Below, piece by piece: positions 8,214 through 10,459 of a DNA stretch of 10,459 nt. The notes under the pieces are model-generated. The model had not been told where the DNA came from. It worked only from the letters and a program-made list of their open reading frames with translations, and searched no databases. A program made the position numbers and the translations under genes. Source of the stretch: Gamsiella multidivaricata (lineage: Eukaryota; Mortierellomycota; Mortierellomycetes; Mortierellales; Mortierellaceae); NCBI RefSeq assembly GCF_025024155.1, contig NW_026251887.1, positions 1 through 10,459 on the forward strand. The letters run 5' to 3'. Positions within the stretch are counted from its first letter, which is position 1, and each line of letters opens with the position of its first letter.

Positions 8214-9109
8214 TGAATACTAATAAGGACCAGGTAAGCTTCGTTTCTCGGCGGAAAGTCGATGGTGGTGCCAGTGAAATAGCCCATTCCTGATCCGCTT
8301 CAAATCCAGTTTCAGTGGCTCTGGCGACGGGCAATTATTACCCAAGTATGCGCAATGCACTCGGACCACGCATTCGGCCGCTGACTTTGTACCGCATTTA
8401 CATTTACAAATATCTCAAACCTAGATGCTCGACAGCGTTTGTCTGACCAACGAAAAGTATGTTTTGAGCACACAGTGGCACAAACATTCCACAGAACCCA
8501 ACCCTGGCGCAAACACTCAAGCCCACTCGCAACGACAGACACTGGCACATTCCAACACCTGCGGCAATCGCCCCTCGTAAACTATAAACTAACATGCTGG
8601 TTATTTTGCGGGTTTTAGGAACAAGACCAGTGTCGCAGGCACTACAAGCAGCGTCCTCAGTGCCAACAACAGAGAGAGAGCTTATGTCCCTGAAACGGCT
8701 TTGACCTCACCTGTAAGTAGACCATCCATTGCTCGAAAAAAAAAAAAGTGATCAGAGAACACGCATTCACTGACCACATCAAATCCTGAAATACGCATGA
8801 TATTTCAGGAGGCTCGAGATAATACTGTGTCAATCGAGCCCGTTGTTGCCAGCAGTGGCGATCAGGTAATTATAAACTGTAACACGGCCCTGTCTGTGTG
8901 CATGACAGGATGCAGTTTTGTAATCCCCTCCTGCTCACGGCGAAATCTTTGCATTGCAGGACACTAAACCCTGAATCCCTGAACTTTAATCTGAATCTCA
9001 GCACTTCGACATGGACCATCTGTTGACATCTAACCATTTTCTGTACTCTTAAAATTCCTTAGGACTACTTTAACACAATAATTGCTGATCAAGGATATGC
9101 TGATCAAGG
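8214..9109 (+). CDS. Predicted 5' exons of the NRPS gene (six short exons)
   Basis: Exons are predicted at 8214-8234, 8310-8345, 8425-8456, 8619-8712, 8809-8865 and 9063-9109. Each intron starts with a good donor (GTAAGC, GTATGC, GTATGT, GTAAGT, GTAATT, GTATGC) and ends in CAG or TAG. Branch-like sites precede several acceptors: CTGAC in introns 2 and 4, CTAAC in introns 3 and 5, CTTAAC in intron 6. The lengths (21, 36, 32, 94, 57 and 47 nt) keep one open frame of 96 codons that enters the NRPS frame exactly, with GG at 9108-9109 and C at 9214 making a glycine codon. The product starts MNTNKDQ and is mostly hydrophilic (Ser/Thr/Asn, then acidic), with no signal peptide and no condensation-domain motif. 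I do not recognise it. Exon 2 has length divisible by three and could be skipped. The weakest points are exon 2 and the choice of the 9062 acceptor over 8959. The alternative is an unrelated short gene ending at 8974. Confidence 0.5.
8784..8810 (+). promoter_or_regulatory. Hairpin over the 3' splice site of predicted intron 4
   Basis: TCCTGAAATA (8784-8793) is perfectly complementary to TATTTCAGGA (8801-8810), with a 7-nt loop. The right arm contains the predicted acceptor CAG (8806-8808) and the first bases of the exon, so folding would hide the splice site. The structure is visible in sequence; regulation is inferred. Confidence 0.4.
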
Positions 9110-9113
9110 GTAT
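9084..9113 (+). repeat. 15-bp tandem duplication spanning a predicted splice donor
   Basis: GCTGATCAAGGATAT (9084-9098) is followed by GCTGATCAAGGGTAT (9099-9113). The single A-to-G difference gives the second copy GGTATGC, the donor used to leave exon 6 (GT at 9110-9111). The repeat encodes ADQGY twice. Confidence 0.85.
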
Positions 9114-9213
9114 GCTAAATACTATGCATCGTACTATGTGGTAAATAGCTAGCAATTGTTTGGCAACTGCATGGACTAGGGTCTTAACGCTGCTATATAC
9201 TTACCTGTAATAG

Positions 9214-10459
9214 CGGCGCTGCCACTCCCTCGTCCATTGCCGCCTCTGAGGCGCCTTCAGAAAGCACCCTCTACTCCGACAAGGGCCAGGACGACTCCGG
9301 CAAGGATCGAGACGATGTGGACAAGGCCCTCGCAGCCCCGACTGACTACTGGCACAAGACGCTGGCCGGTGCACCCGTGCTGCTGGAGCTGCCCACAGAT
9401 CGTCCGCGCTTTGGCAAGCAGCCGGTTGCCGACGCTCATCACCGCTTCCGAATCGACAAAACACTGAAGCGCGCTCTCAAGAACCTGAGCGACAACAGTA
9501 TCGTGAACCTACCGACAACCCTGTTGGCTGCATGGGCCCTGGTGATGTCGCGCCTCACCAACCAAGACGACATCCTCATTGCCATCCCTGGCGACAACAT
9601 CGGCAGTGCCCTGCCGCTGCGCATCCATGTTGCTGGAGACGTGAACACTGTCGACATGCTCGAACGCGTTCGCAAGGCTCTCCTTGATGCGCGTGCACAC
9701 CAGGACACCCCCCTCCAGACGATCATCGACATCGTGCAGCCCCAGCATACGAACGGCCATGTGAACGGCCATGCACAGTCGTTCCAGCTGCTATTCCGCT
9801 GGCATGATGGAGATCTCTGGCAGGCCCCAGCCGAGACTCACTCTCCTCAACCCGAGCTCGGACTCCATTTGCAGGAAGAGGGAGACGAGATCGCTGGAGA
9901 GCTGCACTACTCTGCGTCGCTTTACGACGCCGAGACAGTTGAAAGACATGCCGGCTACCTGGTCACCATCCTCCAGGCAATGACGGCCAAGGCCACCGAG
10001 CCTGTTGCTGCAATCGACATTCTCTCGCAGGCCGAGCGGACACTCCTGCTCGACACATGGAACAGTTCGACCGCCGTATACCCCGACCAGCAGTGCATCC
10101 ACCACCTGTTCGAGAATCAGGTCGCCCACACTCCCGATGCTATTGCCGTTGTCTTTGAGGACCAAGCCATGACCTATGGGGAACTCAATGCTCAGTCCAA
10201 CCGGCTTGCGCACCAGCTCATCGACCTCGGGGTCGCGCCTGACAGCCTTGTTGGCCTCTGCGTCGAGCGTTCACCTGCGATGGTTGTTGGGATCCTTGGT
10301 GTCCTTAAGGCTGGCGGTGCATATGTGCCACTGGATCCTTCGCATGCCAGTGAACGTCTCCTGACCATCCTCGACGACGCCTCACCGGCGGTTCTTTTGG
10401 CTGACAAGACCGGCCGCAGTGCCATCGGCGAAGAAGCACTTCGATCGCTGACTGTGGTC
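9214..10459 (+). CDS. Bacterial-type nonribosomal peptide synthetase, main exon (partial)
   Basis: This is a modular peptide synthetase that activates amino acids as adenylates and joins them on carrier domains; the frame is open to the window edge. First comes a Ser/Asp-rich linker, then the C-terminal half of a condensation domain: PTDYWHKTLAGAP (about 9338), LELPTDRPR (9383-9409), IGSALPLR (9599-9622, a shortened C5 motif lacking the usual FxNT), HQDTPL (9698-9715, C6) and SFQLLFRWHD. A linker with LLLDTWNSS leads to the adenylation domain: LFENQVAHTPDAIAVVFED (from 10106), MTYGELNAQSNRLAHQL (from 10169, core A1) and LKAGGAYVPLDPSHASERL (from about 10304, core A2). The condensation N-lobe with HHxxxDG is absent, so this domain should be inactive in condensation. 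Residue pattern resembles proteobacterial NRPSs, and Mortierella NRPSs of bacterial origin are known. The frame runs back to a stop at 9185; I start the exon at 9214 after CTTAAC..TAATAG. The product and the later modules cannot be known from this window. Confidence 0.95.

Noticed and set aside
8015..8293. 92-codon frame around the proposed NRPS start
   Set aside because: It starts at TTG in the leader and reads into predicted intron 1. The AUG at 8214 with a donor at 8235 explains the sequence better.
8960..8974. Terminal exon DTKP as the end of a separate small gene
   Set aside because: The acceptor at 8959 is good and this remains possible, but the 9062 acceptor keeps the same frame and leads exactly into the NRPS phase, so I kept it as an alternative outcome, not as a gene.
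9439..9772. Minus-strand frames of 97 and 87 codons
   Set aside because: Both lie antisense to the condensation-domain remnant and show no family features.
9791..10213. 140-codon minus-strand frame opposite the NRPS
   Set aside because: It is the antisense shadow of a GC-rich coding exon whose plus-strand frame carries clear adenylation motifs.
1..10459. tRNA and rRNA genes
   Set aside because: I looked for T-loop GGTTCRANNCC boxes with matching D-loop boxes and for conserved rRNA segments and saw none; a covariance-model search would settle it.

Overview
The window reads as nuclear DNA of an early-diverging filamentous fungus, most likely a Mortierella-type (Mortierellaceae) genome. At the right end is a nonribosomal peptide synthetase (NRPS) reading frame with bacterial-style condensation and adenylation sequence. 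It is preceded by short GT-AG introns of 75-197 nt with CTAAC/CTGAC/CTTAAC-type branch sites, so a bacterial-type enzyme sits in a fungal gene structure. That combination is known from Mortierella, whose cyclopeptide NRPSs are described as bacterial-derived. The rest of the window is gene-poor and full of decayed or non-autonomous transposable elements. The taxonomic call is an inference; no rRNA or housekeeping gene is present to anchor it.

Layout. 1-2958: no recognisable gene; a few short open frames and a 15-bp minisatellite (1061-1125). 2961-3196: a 236-bp MITE with 32-bp terminal inverted repeats and TA target duplications (Tc1/mariner type). 3199-3578: nothing recognised, AT-rich at its right end. 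About 3579-6480, minus strand: a dead LINE retrotransposon with a broken APE-type endonuclease, no reverse transcriptase catalytic core, and a surviving C-terminal zinc-knuckle/tail region. Inside its endonuclease lies a younger 149-bp poly(A)-tailed retroposon (5741-5889) with a perfect 19-bp target-site duplication. 6481-7417: nothing recognised. 7428-7544: a 117-bp fold-back element with 42-bp inverted repeats and a 10-11-bp direct duplication (Mutator-like size). 7556-8213: upstream region of the NRPS gene, with a 9-bp dyad, three copies of a repeat ending in TCTGCATGCTC, a pyrimidine tract and an AUG-free leader. 8214-10459 (runs off the end): the NRPS gene, modelled here as seven exons.

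Main point of interest. The first NRPS module has only the C-terminal half of a condensation domain. The half carrying the HHxxxDG catalytic motif is absent, and the coding sequence instead connects in frame, through six predicted introns, to five or six tiny exons encoding about 96 unfamiliar, mostly hydrophilic residues. The junctions carry possible control features: a hairpin over one 3' splice site, competing acceptors leading to early stops, and a splice donor lying in the second copy of a 15-bp tandem repeat. The exon chain is a prediction by eye and needs RNA data; the NRPS identity of 9214-10459 is firm.
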